A stretch of DNA of 7,394 nucleotides, taken from Paracoccaceae bacterium. Lineage in GTDB: Bacteria > Pseudomonadota > Alphaproteobacteria > Rhodobacterales > Rhodobacteraceae. The notes below the pieces were generated by a model that made no database searches, was not told the DNA's origin, and saw only the letters and a list, made by a program, of their open reading frames with translations. Both the position numbers and the translations under genes were made by a program. Shown here one piece after another: positions 7,338 to 7,394 of this stretch (the stretch's first letter is position 1; each line of letters opens with the position of its first letter). The DNA lies in the NCBI GenBank assembly GCA_026709725.1, contig JAPOSK010000346.1, forward strand, positions 3,370 to 10,763. The letters run 5' to 3'.

Positions 7338-7387
7338 AGGGGGATTATATACCTAAGTGCCAAGAAAGTTCCATTGACCCCTTGACA
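7338..7387. mobile_element. Possible end of a mobile element next to the broken methyltransferase
   Basis: Sequence right of the methyltransferase remnant is A+T-rich and unrelated to it. On the plus strand it ends TTGACCCCTTGACA at 7374-7387, with TTGAC repeated at 8-base spacing (7374-7378 and 7382-7386). Read on the minus strand this begins TGTCAAGGGGTCAA, a TG-starting terminus of the kind seen in IS21-like elements. No transposase or matching opposite end is in the window, and the internal side of such an end is not resolved. This is a low-confidence suggestion. Confidence 0.2.
7344..7349 (-). promoter_or_regulatory. Perfect TATAAT (-10-like) box facing the methyltransferase remnant
   Basis: TATAAT at 7349-7344 on the minus strand lies in an A+T-rich stretch (TATATAAT) about 70 bases before the TTG at 7277. 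A TTGGCA at 7363-7358 resembles a -35 but is only 8 bases away, too close. A chance or weak promoter is possible. It could drive what is left of the cassette. Confidence 0.25.
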
Positions 7388-7394
7388 TTTATAG

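Noticed and set aside
1..7394. CRISPR arrays, tRNA or rRNA genes
   Set aside because: No spaced direct repeats, no cloverleaf-like CCA-ended segments and no rRNA-like conserved stretches were seen on either strand.

Overview
All recognisable genes lie on the minus strand, so the window reads biologically from right (7394) to left (1). Positions 1-5583 carry a compact, GC-rich chromosomal block: cytochrome c oxidase subunit III, SURF1, threonine synthase, an M16 (processing-peptidase-like) protease, a RimJ-type GNAT acetyltransferase and the N-terminal half of a glycolate/D-2-hydroxyglutarate dehydrogenase-type FAD oxidase. From general knowledge, cox3 - SURF1 - thrC - M16 - rimJ is a typical alphaproteobacterial order, and the proteins look alphaproteobacterial. 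The genus cannot be told from this window.

The core genes are packed tightly. SURF1/thrC and thrC/M16 overlap by ATGA, the GNAT and FAD oxidase genes are 2 bases apart, and the M16-GNAT gap is about 30 bases or less. They are probably co-transcribed from a promoter just upstream of cox3. Functionally they are mixed: cox3 and SURF1 serve terminal oxidase structure and assembly, while the rest are housekeeping genes.

Positions about 5906-7337 are different. The DNA is visibly richer in A+T and holds a three-gene restriction-modification-like cassette: the C-terminal part of a D12-class (Dam-like) adenine methyltransferase, a NotI-family restriction endonuclease, and a 56-residue unknown protein. 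Each junction is an ATGA overlap. The system appears to be decaying. The methyltransferase has lost its N-terminal half, including the S-adenosylmethionine motif. The endonuclease has an in-frame TGA, after which a credible 38-codon C-terminus continues to the ATGA junction with the small gene.

The right edge (about 7338-7394) is A+T-rich, unlike the methyltransferase, and carries a TATAAT box and a TTGAC-repeat motif that may be a mobile-element end. Positions 5584-5905, between the cassette and cox3, hold no recognisable gene. They contain a probable cox3 promoter and a 10-bp tandem duplication. In many alphaproteobacteria cox11 lies just upstream of cox3, so the cassette probably sits in a replaced or interrupted position. 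I see no wholly new system. The most notable content is the broken NotI-type module and its small third gene.
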